A stretch of DNA of 64,000 nt, from positions 620,001 to 684,000 of the forward strand of contig NZ_CP022521.1 in NCBI RefSeq assembly GCF_002234535.1. The letters are read 5' to 3'. A program made the position numbers and the translations under genes. How positions within the stretch are numbered: position 1 is the stretch's first letter; every line of letters starts with the position of its first letter. This DNA comes from Actinoalloteichus hoggarensis (GTDB lineage Bacteria > Actinomycetota > Actinomycetes > Mycobacteriales > Pseudonocardiaceae). Below the pieces are notes generated by a model. That model saw only the letters and a list, made by a program, of their open reading frames with translations, had not been told where the DNA came from and did not search any database. This document shows, in pieces, positions 29,378-38,417 of this stretch.

Positions 29378-32257
29378 TCACGCGAGTGGATCGTGATCGC
29401 CCGCGTCGATGAGCATCCGGCGCAGCGTGAGCGTGCGCTGCCGGTCGTCACACTCGACGTAGACCTGCAACGCCGATCGCCATGCCGACCGGGCCTCCGC
29501 TCCGCGGTTCGCCGACTCCAGGGCGAATCCGAGGTGCTGGAGCGCCATGCCCTGGCCGCTGCGGTCCTCGGTCTGCTGGAACAGCTCGGCGGCCCGGCGG
29601 TGGGCCGGAGCGGCCTCGGCGAACTGCGCGGCCTCCTGGAGAGCCAGGCCGAGGTTGTTCCAGGCGATGCCCTCGCCGTGGCGGTCGTCGGTCTCGTGGA
29701 ACAGGGTGGCCGCGCGTCGATGCGCCTCGATGACGTCCTCGGACCGAAGCAGCCGCACGATGGACAGGCCGAGATTGCTCAGCGTCCGCGAACGGCCCGG
29801 CGTCGTCTCGTCGGCTCGGCCGCCCCGAGGTCCGACCGTGCCCGCCGTCTGCTCCGGCGAGGTGGTGTCCGGTGGACCGGTGCCGGACGAACGAGGGACG
29901 GACGGACGAGGGGCGGACGAACCGAGGTCGGGCGCGTCGGCTCCCGTCGTGCCGTCCTGTTCACGGTGACGAAGCTGGCGCAGGGCGACGCCGAGGTTGT
30001 TCTGCGCCACGGCCTGCCCGTGCCGATCGCCGACTCGTCGGTAGAGGTCGACGGCGGCCTGGTGGGCGCTCACCGCCTCACGAAGCTGCCCGATCTCCTG
30101 AAGGGCGATGCCGAGGTTGCTCAGTGCGATGCCCTCGGCGTGGCGGTCGCCGGTCTCCCGGCAGATGACCAGGTCGAGCCGATGCGCGGCCACCGCCTCC
30201 TCGATCCGGGAGAGCCTGCGCAGACACAGCCCGAGATTGCTCAGCGCGAGGCTCTCCGCCGGGCGGTCGCCCACCTGTCGGTAGAGGCTGGCGGCGGCGC
30301 GGTGCGCCTCGACGGCGTCCTCGAAACGCTGCGACTCCTGGAGCGCGATGCCCAGGTTGTTCAGCGCCGCTGCCTGCCCGCCGGGATCGTCGAGGTCTCG
30401 ATAGAGCTCGACGGCCGTCTGATGGGCGGTCATCGCCTCGTGAAGGTGCCCCGTCTCCTGCAGGGCGATGCCCAGATTGCTCAGGGCCACGCCCTCCGCG
30501 TCGCGGTCGCCGGTCTCCCGACAGATCGCGAGATCCTCACGATGCGCCGCCACCGCCTCGGCGAAGCGGCGGATCTCCTGGAGCGCGATGCCCAGGTTGT
30601 TCAGCGCGGTGCCCTCGGCATGCCGGTCGCCGATGCGGCGGCAGATCGCGAGATCCTGCTGATGCGCTGCCACGGCCTCCTCGAAACGCCGCGCCTCCTG
30701 GAGGCCGGTGCCGAGATTGTTCAGTGCGGTGCCCTCGGATCGTCGATCGCCGAGGCGACGGGCGGCACGCACGGCCGTCTGATGCGCGGTGATCATGTCG
30801 TCGAAGTGCCGATGGCGGTGCAGATACCTGGCCAGTCGCAACGGCAGATGCAAGGCCACCTCGGGATGCGACGGAAGGGCGAGGACCACGGCCGCCAAGA
30901 GGTTGCCGCGTTCCTCGTCGAGCCAGCGCCGCGCGGCCTCGCCGGTCGGGAAGCGCGGTGAGATGGCGGGCGCGCCGTCGAAGTGCGCGGCGGCGGCGTC
31001 GGCCGAGGTGAGGTAGTGCTGGAGCATCCGCGTGATCGCCAGTGCCCGCTGCCGCTCGTCGCCGGTCCCGTCCTCGTGATCGCGCAGCTTCTCGGCGGAG
31101 TGCAGGCGGATCAGATCATGGACCCGCCACCGCCTGCTGCTGGTCCGCTCCAGCAGGTGCGCCCCGACCAGGGCACGCAGGGCCGTGTGGGTCTGCTGAC
31201 GAGGGCGATCGGCGAGCGCGACGGCGGTGTCCAGGGCGAAGTCCGGGCCGGGATTCAGCGCTACGAGGCTCAGCAGCCGCGCCTGTTCGGCGGGCAGCCG
31301 GTCCCAGGAGAGATCGAAGGCGGTGCGTACGGCACGGATGCCGTCGGTGAGGACGTCCAGCCGGGTGGCGCCGTCCCGGAGCTCCTCCACCATGTCCGCG
31401 ACGGTGAGATCACGCTCGGCGACGAGGATGCCCGCGACGATGCCGAGGGCGAGCGGCAGCATGTCGCACAGCCCGACCAGCTCGCGCATCGCCGCGGGCG
31501 CGGCGGCGACTCTCGGATCGGCGGGCCACGCCTTGACCATCGTCGCCGAGACGAGTTCCACGGCGGTCTCCTCGTCGAGCAGGCCCAGCCGGAGGTTCTG
31601 ATCGGCGGACAGGGCGTTCAGGGGCTCACGTGTCGTGATGAGCACCCGATGCAGCCGTTCCGCGGGCAGCAGCGCCTCGATCTGCTCCTGGTCGGCGACG
31701 TTGTCGAGGATCAGCAGCAGCGCCCGATTGCGGGCGGCGAGCCTGCCGAGCTGGCGGTGATACTGGGCGAACTGACCGGACGGGGTCGGATCCAGGGTCG
31801 CCACGCCGATGGCGCGGAGCAGCGGGCCGACGAGGTGGTGGGCCAGGACGCGACGCGAGGCGTAGGAGTCGTAGCCGTGCAGGTCGGCGAGGAGGGCTCC
31901 CGCCGGGAACCACTGCTCGTCCACGGCGATTCTGGCGACGTGCCGCACGAGCGCGGTCTTGCCGATGCCGCCCATGCCTGCCACGGCGGAGACGACCGTG
32001 GTGCCGACCTGCAGCCGAGGGTCGGGGCTCAGCGACGAGTGCAGCAGTTCGACCTCGGCCTCGCGGCCGACGAAGAGGTCCGGCCTGCCTTCGGACAGGC
32101 CGTGTAACCGGTGCACCACGGCGATCGGCGGAGACTCGACGGAGGTCTCGCCGATCACGATGTCCCGCTGTGCCTGGTAGACGCGGGAGGCGTCATGAGC
32201 TTCTGCGGAGTACGTCCCGCCGTGATCCGGGTGATCCGGCGGGCGGTTCGATGTCAC
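29378..32257 (-). CDS. NLR-like NB-ARC ATPase with TPR array and N-terminal amyloid-type motif
   Basis: A 959-residue STAND protein. Residues 22-37 read DASRVYQAQRDIVIGE, a candidate amyloid-signalling motif. The NB-ARC core follows: FVGREAEV (62-69), Walker A AGMGGIGKT (93-101), Walker B LLLILDN (180-186), LITTRE (206-211), MLPLALG (266-272) and a VHD (379-381) in the place of the MHD motif. From about residue 507 there are about ten TPRs of 40 residues, nearly identical to each other (ALNNLGIALQEIRRFAEAVA type), interrupted near 780 by a Pro/Ser/Thr-rich linker of about 60 residues. The start is GTG 32257. By analogy with plant and fungal NLRs, ligand sensing by the TPRs would drive oligomerisation and templating of a partner. 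The partner candidate is the protein at 33581-34009. It could instead be a transcription-linked STAND regulator, but no DNA-binding domain is seen. Confidence 0.88.
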   Translation of the reverse strand: MTSNRPPDHPDHGGTYSAEAHDASRVYQAQRDIVIGETSVESPPIAVVHRLHGLSEGRPDLFVGREAEVELLHSSLSPDPRLQVGTTVVSAVAGMGGIGKTALVRHVARIAVDEQWFPAGALLADLHGYDSYASRRVLAHHLVGPLLRAIGVATLDPTPSGQFAQYHRQLGRLAARNRALLLILDNVADQEQIEALLPAERLHRVLITTREPLNALSADQNLRLGLLDEETAVELVSATMVKAWPADPRVAAAPAAMRELVGLCDMLPLALGIVAGILVAERDLTVADMVEELRDGATRLDVLTDGIRAVRTAFDLSWDRLPAEQARLLSLVALNPGPDFALDTAVALADRPRQQTHTALRALVGAHLLERTSSRRWRVHDLIRLHSAEKLRDHEDGTGDERQRALAITRMLQHYLTSADAAAAHFDGAPAISPRFPTGEAARRWLDEERGNLLAAVVLALPSHPEVALHLPLRLARYLHRHRHFDDMITAHQTAVRAARRLGDRRSEGTALNNLGTGLQEARRFEEAVAAHQQDLAICRRIGDRHAEGTALNNLGIALQEIRRFAEAVAAHREDLAICRETGDRDAEGVALSNLGIALQETGHLHEAMTAHQTAVELYRDLDDPGGQAAALNNLGIALQESQRFEDAVEAHRAAASLYRQVGDRPAESLALSNLGLCLRRLSRIEEAVAAHRLDLVICRETGDRHAEGIALSNLGIALQEIGQLREAVSAHQAAVDLYRRVGDRHGQAVAQNNLGVALRQLRHREQDGTTGADAPDLGSSAPRPSVPRSSGTGPPDTTSPEQTAGTVGPRGGRADETTPGRSRTLSNLGLSIVRLLRSEDVIEAHRRAATLFHETDDRHGEGIAWNNLGLALQEAAQFAEAAPAHRRAAELFQQTEDRSGQGMALQHLGFALESANRGAEARSAWRSALQVYVECDDRQRTLTLRRMLIDAGDHDPLA

Positions 32258-32297
32258 GGGCGGCCCTTCACCGGGTCCGATGCTCGTACGGCCGGGC

Positions 32298-32462
32298 TCA
32301 ACCGTCGGTGACGGTCAGGTCACCGACGACTTGAGGAACCGAGCGTCCGAGACGGAGTTCGGCGGCGGACTCGCGGACGAGGCTGTCGACTCGGCGGCCC
32401 GTCGCTGCGTGGACTGCCGATGCCGGCGTGCTTCCGGCGGCGGCAGGCGTGGTGGTGTTCAT
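32298..32462 (-). CDS. Small hypothetical protein upstream of the NLR-like gene
   Basis: A 54-residue ORF starting MNTTTPAAAGSTPASAVHAA and containing RRVDSLVRESAAELRLGRSV, ending VVGDLTVTDG. It has an excellent ribosome-binding site (GGAGG, 7 nt before ATG 32462) and ends 40 bp before the NLR-like gene on the same strand, so it is likely cotranscribed. The frame continues upstream to a GTG at 32654, also behind AGGAG, which would give 118 residues. There is no recognised family. It could be a leader-type peptide or regulator; the function is unknown. Confidence 0.5.
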   Translation of the reverse strand: MNTTTPAAAGSTPASAVHAATGRRVDSLVRESAAELRLGRSVPQVVGDLTVTDG

Positions 32463-32654
32463 TCCAAGACCTCCGGGCGTCGTGGCGGATTCGGCTAATC
32501 TCGGCGTGGCTAATGCGGGCGCCGCCTGCGTTGGAGAGAAGGCGGTCGTGCGGCGGGCGAGGTGGGGGGAAAGCCGCAGATTCGGTTGATCGGACAACAG
32601 ATCAGCGGTGTGCGCGGCAAACGTCTTCGGTGCGTATGCTTTCAGTGCAGCCAC

Positions 32655-33580
32655 CTCCGGTCTCCTGACGTGTCGCCTGCTTACCCTGATGGAGTAACCG
32701 TCTGTCGGGCTTGTCAATATTCGAACGACCCGGCAACGTAGATTGTTCCAAGTTCGTGGCCGCTTAACCAGAAGCAGTCGTCCGTTCGCTGACACGATCT
32801 CGTATCGGTATCGGAGCGGTCGGCGTCCGAAGGATCGGCTGCGGCCGCATTATCGCAGGTCTGCGCAAGTGGATGAACGGTCTACGACCTGGAGTGTGGA
32901 TATCGTCGTGGTCGTGGAGCGAGTGTGCGGGAAGTCGTGATCCACGATCGGGTGAACTCGACGGATCACCTGTGTCGCCGACCGTGTTCATCATCCCTCC
33001 GGGGGTCGGACAAGGTCGCGCGGGTGCGGAAGGTGATGCGGGTGGCGCGCCGGTGGCACTGAATCGCCTGATTGGGTGCTCATCGGCAGTCGGTCGGCGC
33101 ACATCGCCACAAGCGCGTGGGCGGGCACGACCATCCGGGTGGGAGTGGATCCAGAGCGTTCGTCGTCTCGTCGTTCCGTTGAAGAAGTCAGCGGCGATGA
33201 ATGGGCCTGACGAACTCCGCCAATTCCCGTTCCTCCGGTGAAATCAGTCCGAACGTTCGATTGAAGGCGGGTGACTTCCGACCTGCTTCGGTCGCTTCTC
33301 GGTCCGTGGGGCGGAGGAGGCGTCGACGCGGACGTGCGCTCACTGTGACGTTGAAGCCAGGAGCCGTCGACGTCGCGCCGCCGGGTGCCTGGTCGCGAGC
33401 CGCGGCCCCGGGCATGGCACCTCATCTCGGCTCCTGCCGTGCCGACCGGCGGCGAGCAGACGAGGTCGGCCGACCGGGCTCGGGCGGACCTCGGCCGCCC
33501 GCCGCGGCCGCACGGCAAGCCGCCTCCGACCGGCCGCCGCCTTCTCCGGCGTGATGACCAGGCGACGTCGCAGCCGTGGA
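32655..33580. other. Non-coding stretch between small ORF and helical protein gene
   Basis: About 0.9 kb without a convincing gene. The part near 32700-32860 is less GC-rich than its surroundings (TTGTCAATATTCGAACG type) and probably holds the promoter for the small ORF and the NLR-like gene. A short minus-strand frame ending SPEERELAEFVRPIHRR (stop near 33188) is protein-like but lacks a good start. Confidence 0.35.
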
Positions 33581-34009
33581 TCAGCGCTCGTTGATGGTCA
33601 TGTCGCCCGCCGACTGATAGACGCGGCTGTGGTCGTGCGAGGTGGCGGTCATCGTGACCTGGCCGATCCGCTGCCGTCTGCCTGCGGGGGCCAACGGCTG
33701 CAGGCGTTCGTCGAGAAGCCGTCGCAGCTCGGCCTCGGCGGTCGGGTCGTCTCTGATCAGCCGGGTCAGCTTGCGTTTCCACTCGACGGCCAGCTCCGCC
33801 ATGATCGTCGTGCCGGCGGGGCCGCTCCGCGGCGCGGCCAGGATCTCCTCCCGGATCTCCACCAGCTCCGCCTCGATGGTCGCCACGTCGTCGGGGCGAA
33901 AGCGTCGCCACCAGCCCGTGACCTCGTTCACCGCCTGTCGCCAGGAGTCGGCGGCCACCGCGTCGACGATGGCGTCGCCCGCGGCGGCGGCGACCGTGAC
34001 CTGATTCAT
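33581..34009 (-). CDS. Small helical protein with C-terminal amyloid-type motif (putative Bell-type effector)
   Basis: A 142-residue protein. Residues 1-105 are predicted helical from their pattern (AIVDAVAADSWRQAVNEVTG; WRRFRPDDVATIEAELVEIR; VEWKRKLTRLIRDDPTAEAE), and the last 16 residues carry D-H-S-R-V-Y-Q-S-A-G-D-M-T-I-N-E, which aligns with residues 22-37 of the NLR-like protein (D, S, R, V, Y, Q, D, I, E shared). A roughly 100-residue alpha-helical domain followed by a short C-terminal motif, near an NLR bearing that motif, is the layout described for bacterial Bell-domain/BASS effectors, which are thought to act at membranes in cell death. The start ATG 34009 follows GAAGGGATGCGAG. Effector function is inferred. 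Confidence 0.7.
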   Translation of the reverse strand: MNQVTVAAAAGDAIVDAVAADSWRQAVNEVTGWWRRFRPDDVATIEAELVEIREEILAAPRSGPAGTTIMAELAVEWKRKLTRLIRDDPTAEAELRRLLDERLQPLAPAGRRQRIGQVTMTATSHDHSRVYQSAGDMTINER

Positions 34010-34459
34010 CTCGCATCCCTTCGCCGTGCGGTCGAGGCACGTCGTCGCCCGGTCGCTCACGGGAGACGGCTCTCCTTCGATGCTACGGAGACGGATCGAG
34101 CCAGCAGAGCATGGCGGGCGCGGCAATCGGGTGAGAATCTCGGGCGGTTCGGGAAAGACTCGGGCGGCCGAACCCGGGAGACGATGAGCAACACGGAACA
34201 GGTCGTCGCCGTCAGTCGATGCCGAGGCGACCGGAGGACGGGGGCCGCCGGAACGGCGCGTCCTCGGACGGCGGCGGTTCGGACGAACACGACTGCGGCG
34301 AGGCGAGGCACCGTCGGACCTCGTCTTCGGTCCGATCGGCGCCGCACCGGAGCGGATCAGACCTGTGAGCCTTCGAGGACGGGGCGGCCCGGAACGAGCC
34401 GGGCTGCCTGCGGGTAATCATTCGCGCCGGGCGCGCCGCAGGCAGGCCCGGCGAAGTGA
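34010..34459. other. Spacer upstream of the helical protein gene
   Basis: About 450 bp with only shadow-like frames. It should contain the promoter of the 33581-34009 gene. No clear hairpin or -10 element was assigned. Confidence 0.3.
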
Positions 34460-34900
34460 TCAATCCGTTACGGGAGTCAAGACGAAGACCGGGATCTCCC
34501 GCGTGGTCTTCTGCTGGTATTCCGCATACGGCGGATATGCCTCGACGGCACGCTTCCACCACCGCGCCTTCTCCTCGCCGGTGACCTCCCTGGCGATGTA
34601 GTCCTTCTTGACCGCTCCGTCCTGCAACTCGGCCCTCGGTTCCGCGACGAGGTTGTGGTACCAGACCGGGTGCCTGGGTGAACCGCCGAGCGAGGCCACC
34701 GCCGCATAGGACCCGTCATGCTCGACTCGCATCAACGCCGTCTTCCGGAGTCTGCCGGTCTTGGCGCCGAGCGTCGTCAACACGATGATGGGCAGGCCGT
34801 GAAGGGTGGCCGCCTCGGTACCACCGGAAGATTCGTAGAGTTCCGCCTGCTTGCGAGCCCAGTCCGACGTGCTGGGCGCATACTCTCCGCTCAAAGGCAT
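34460..34900 (-). CDS. Deazaflavin (F420)-dependent nitroreductase family protein
   Basis: A 146-residue protein of the Ddn/DUF385 family of F420-binding split-barrel oxidoreductases. Family landmarks: [20 protein letters not shown] at the start, [39 protein letters not shown] and the end IPVFVLTP. Members reduce quinones or nitro compounds with F420H2; the natural substrate here is unknown. ATG 34900 matches the family start although the ribosome-binding site is weak. It is a single gene on the minus strand. Confidence 0.9.
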   Translation of the reverse strand: MPLSGEYAPSTSDWARKQAELYESSGGTEAATLHGLPIIVLTTLGAKTGRLRKTALMRVEHDGSYAAVASLGGSPRHPVWYHNLVAEPRAELQDGAVKKDYIAREVTGEEKARWWKRAVEAYPPYAEYQQKTTREIPVFVLTPVTD

Positions 34901-35928
34901 GTCACTGCCAACGGGTCCGTCGCCTTGCGTATTCCGGAAACCGGTCGCCCGACGACGCTCGGAGTGTCGTGACCGATCTCGTGTGGAGCCGGTGTTCGCC
35001 GCCCCGGGTTCTCCCCGATGTGCCGGCTCGCGGTGCGGCGCTTCGGGTTCCGTCCCGTGTGGTGCACGGTTCGCACCGGGATGTCGGTTTACGCCTGCGG
35101 CGGGCAGCGGACAGGGTCGACGAGCCGGACGGCGGGTGGCAGCGGGTTCACGAACGCCGAGTCCCTGATCGGCCGCACTGGGTCTCGGGAAGCGACGGCG
35201 AGAATCGCGCGAAGGGACCGCTGGCCTGCGACGGGGGAACGGCATGGCGGCCGTCGTGCCGGCATCGCTGAGAAGACACGAGCGGGAGAATCGGGACGAG
35301 CCGGCGGGGGCCGTGCCAAGCCCATAGGAAGCTGAATCATATTGGATTATCTCGATCACCTTTGATGCCTGAACAGGTGCCCCACAGGGAAGGTATTGCT
35401 GACATGCAATCGACGGAAAGGCGTGATGAGCCTGTGGGGCTGAGCTGTCCGCAGTCTCCGTCTCGGTTGCGCAACCGGCCCGTCGATGTGCTGATCGGCC
35501 TCTTGACCAGGGTGGAAGCAGTCCTGGTGGTGTGGTGGCCAGAGCGCGAGATCGTCTAGGCGATATTCTTCGGTCGCGCGCCTGCACTGTCCGGCATGCT
35601 GGAAAGTCGGATCCGTTTTCACACTGCTGTGAGGGCGACCCGTGGGCACCTGGCTCAGTGCAACAGCGTCTGCCTCGCGCGAAAGGGGGCCACCAGCCGT
35701 TCATAGGCGCCCCTGCGGGAATTCCGCTGACAGGGACGCTCGGGTGCCCCGTGCGCCGCCGGACGTCACGGCCATGTGACCGCCCGCACGTGACCGATCC
35801 TCGGGTATGTCCGAGCTGCCTGCGGCGGCCGCGGTGCGAAGGACGACGTCGATGCTCGTCCGCCCGAACCATCGTGGCGGTCCTGAGACGAGAACAGCGC
35901 CCCCCGTGTGAGGAGGCGCTGCTCGGTG
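34901..35928. other. 1-kb gene-poor stretch before tRNA-Arg
   Basis: No convincing ORF. Around 35320-35400 the base composition drops well below the local GC content (CATATTGGATTATCTCGATC), which suggests a promoter-rich or acquired patch. A short plus-strand frame around 35400-35560 and its antisense look like relics rather than genes. A weak CAGCGCC/GGCGCTG hairpin near 35895-35921 could terminate the tRNA transcript. Confidence 0.35.
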
Positions 35929-36001
35929 TGGCCCCGGCTGGAATCGAACCAGCGACACCCGCTTTAGGAGAGCGGTGCTCTATCCCCTGAGCTACGAGGC
36001 C
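35929..36001 (-). tRNA. tRNA-Arg (anticodon CCU)
   Basis: The minus strand folds as a 73-nt cloverleaf. The acceptor GGCCTCG pairs with CGGGGCC, the anticodon arm is CCGCT-CTCCTAA-AGCGG with anticodon CCT (reads AGG), and the T arm contains GGTTCGATTCC. The discriminator is A and CCA is not encoded. tRNA-Arg(CCU) genes are frequent integration sites, but no integrase is seen nearby. Confidence 0.93.
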
Positions 36002-36350
36002 GTGTCGTGCGATGAACCGACGGCGATTCTCGAGACCGCGTCAGGTTCGTCCTCATCGTAGCGGTCCGCGATCGAGGCCGGGAACCCGGTCGCCGTCGCC
36101 TCCGCCCGGTCGGGTCGCGACGCGCCGCGTCGCTGCGGGCCGGTGGGGCACGGCGACGACAGGCCGGGCGCCGGGTCCCGGCGGCCTGGAGACGTGCCGC
36201 GACCGTGCTCGGCGGCTGACGGGGTGCGGCACGGCTGACGGGCCGGGCACGGCCGAAGCCGATCGCGGCCCGACGGTGCGGCCACTGCGGTCGCAGGCCG
36301 CACACGCGGCGGATCGACCCGGTTCGCGTCTCGTCGGGTGGGGCGACGGG
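36002..36350. other. Spacer between the GGDEF gene and tRNA-Arg
   Basis: About 350 bp, very GC-rich, with shadow ORFs only. It should contain the tRNA promoter and the end of the GGDEF transcript. No specific element is assigned. Confidence 0.3.
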
Positions 36351-37877
36351 TCAGCGCGTGGTGAGGGTGCTCGCGGCCCTGGCGTTCAGCTCGTCCTCGG
36401 CAGGCGGCTGGACCTCCACGCGGTTGCGGCCCTGCCGCTTCGCGCGGTACAGGGCGTTGTCCGCGGCCGTGAAGAGCTGATCGAGCTGGGCGGGCCCGGC
36501 GGCGACGCCGATGCTGACGGTGGGGGGCCTCGTCGTCTTGCCCAGCACGAGGCGCCAGTCGTGGCCGTGGACGGCGGCACGGATGCGTTCGGCCACGGTG
36601 GGGCCTGCCTCGGTGCGTTCGTCGCTCACGTCGACGAGCAGGATCACGAACTCGTCGCCCGCCCAGCGGGCGACCAGGTCGTCGGCGCGGCACTCCCGAC
36701 GGAGAAGCTGGGCGATCTCGCGAAGGGCGGCGTCGCCCGCGGCATGGCCCGCGTCGTCATTGACGTCCTTGAACCAGTCGACGTCGACGAGCACCAGCCA
36801 GGGCACCCGCCCTCGCGAGGCGGTGCGCTTGATCAGGTGCGGCGCGGTGCGTTCCAGCCCGAGCCTGTTCACCAGGCCCGTGAGGGGATCGCGGGCCGCC
36901 GCCTCCTGCGCCGCCACCGCGACCCGTTGAGCCTGGACCGCCAGCCTGCGCTGCTCCAACGCCTGCCCTAACGCCTCTTGGAGCGTGTCCAGGATCTTGC
37001 CGCCCGCCGCCATGCCCCGACGTAGCGCCTCCGCCTCACCGACGTGGTCGCCGAGGTCGGCGCAGATGTCGGCCAGGTCGTGCGAGAACCGGCGCAGCAT
37101 GATCGTGTCGCCGACCCGGTCGGCCTCGGCGACCGCGCGGCTGGCCAGGGTTCTGGCCGCGGGCAGCGCACCCTGGGTCCGTCGGACACCTGAGAGGACC
37201 CAGTTGGCGACGGCCAGGCCCCACCTGTCCTCCGCGATCTCGTTGAGACGCAGGGCCCGCTGCGCCAGCTCCTCGGCCTCGGCCAGCTCCCCGAGTCCGG
37301 CCAACGACCTGCTGTACGCCGCGAGCAGCGCTCGGTGCAGGAAGCCGGTGTGCACCAGGGACAGCGCCTCCTCCAGCATGCCCTGCGCCTCGGAGAAGAT
37401 CCGTTTCGCATCGTCGGGCGATGCCTCGGCGGCGCGCATGTTCAAGGTGCCGCCGAGCCGTTGCATGCAGTGCGCCAGCGTCTCGGGATGGCCGGCGCGC
37501 CGGGCGAGTTCGACCGAGACTCGCATCATGTCCAGCGCTGCCCTGCGATGCCCGATGCTCTCCACCAGGTAGCCGAGCATTCCGATGGTCTGGGCGGCGG
37601 CGGTGCCCTCCGGGCGCTCCGCGTCCAACTCCACCCAGGCCTCGGCCGCGAGTTCGAGCGCCAGCGGGATCCGGCTGAGTCGGAAGGCGACCACGGCGCG
37701 GTGCACCAACACGGTGGCGCGCCGCCAGCGATCGTCCTCGCCTGGCGGCATTCCCGAGACGACCTCGTCGAAGAGGGCGTTCGCCTCCAGTACACGTCCG
37801 GACTCCAGCAGCAGTCGCACCTCGCGGTCCTGCTGCGGAAGGTGTTCCGCCAGGGGCGAATCGTTGCGATCAACCAC
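36351..37877 (-). CDS. GGDEF-domain diguanylate cyclase with TPR-like sensor region
   Basis: A 508-residue soluble protein. Residues 1-310 are helical repeats of TPR type (RAALDMMRVSVELARRAGHP; AEAEELAQRALRLNEIAEDR). A short coiled linker (LEQRRLAVQAQRVAVAAQEA) leads to a GGDEF domain starting ARDPLTGLVNRLGL. The active-site motif is AGDEF in RWAGDEFVIL; Ala at the first position is a common active variant. The RxxD inhibitory site (RADD) lies five residues before it, so product inhibition by c-di-GMP is expected. It would make c-di-GMP from GTP. No EAL domain or membrane segment is present. The repeats may bind a partner. Confidence 0.9.
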   Translation of the reverse strand: MVDRNDSPLAEHLPQQDREVRLLLESGRVLEANALFDEVVSGMPPGEDDRWRRATVLVHRAVVAFRLSRIPLALELAAEAWVELDAERPEGTAAAQTIGMLGYLVESIGHRRAALDMMRVSVELARRAGHPETLAHCMQRLGGTLNMRAAEASPDDAKRIFSEAQGMLEEALSLVHTGFLHRALLAAYSRSLAGLGELAEAEELAQRALRLNEIAEDRWGLAVANWVLSGVRRTQGALPAARTLASRAVAEADRVGDTIMLRRFSHDLADICADLGDHVGEAEALRRGMAAGGKILDTLQEALGQALEQRRLAVQAQRVAVAAQEAAARDPLTGLVNRLGLERTAPHLIKRTASRGRVPWLVLVDVDWFKDVNDDAGHAAGDAALREIAQLLRRECRADDLVARWAGDEFVILLVDVSDERTEAGPTVAERIRAAVHGHDWRLVLGKTTRPPTVSIGVAAGPAQLDQLFTAADNALYRAKRQGRNRVEVQPPAEDELNARAASTLTTR

Positions 37878-38417
37878 GGACTTGACATCTCCTGCCAGCC
37901 TGCCTGATCGGCATGGGCCATGCTTGCAGCGGTTTGAGACAGGCTACCCGGATGGGCGACCCGCCGTATGCGGTGCGTCCTATTCGACTGCCTCGCCCGT
38001 CTTGCGGTTCCAACCCGCCTGTGCTTTGTGTCGTAATGACGAACTCCCTTCGCGTCGTCTGAGATGCTGAGGTCGCTACCAGCACAGTTCATGTCTGCGG
38101 GTTCTGGATCTGTCGTTCTCCCCGGACGGTATCGGTGGCGGACGGTCGGCGACGCGCGGTGGGGACGCTCGTGTTCGGCCCGGTTTTGCCGCGGCGCACA
38201 GTCGCTCAGAGCCATCTGTGCATACCGCTGATGGGGTGAATCATTAGTCCAAAGGTGTAGATTTGAGCGCGCTTTGATTACATCGCGCTGTAGGAAACTT
38301 TCAGGTTGATCAATTCGAGTCGAGAGTGCATCCCGAGATCGGGGGAGTTCGCGCCGCACCCGCCCGCCTGTGGCGACTGTTACATTCGCTCGCCCGAGTC
38401 GAGCACGGGAGTAGGCC
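37878..38417. other. Divergent spacer between GGDEF and EthD-like genes
   Basis: About 540 bp containing two divergent promoters by position. The stretch 38230-38310 (CATTAGTCCAAAGGTGTAGA type) has lower GC and probably holds them. No ORF is convincing. Confidence 0.3.

Noticed and set aside
33188-33415. A 75-codon minus-strand ORF ending SPEERELAEFVRPIHRR
   Set aside because: The C-terminal part looks protein-like, but no convincing start codon or ribosome-binding site is present, so it is not called.
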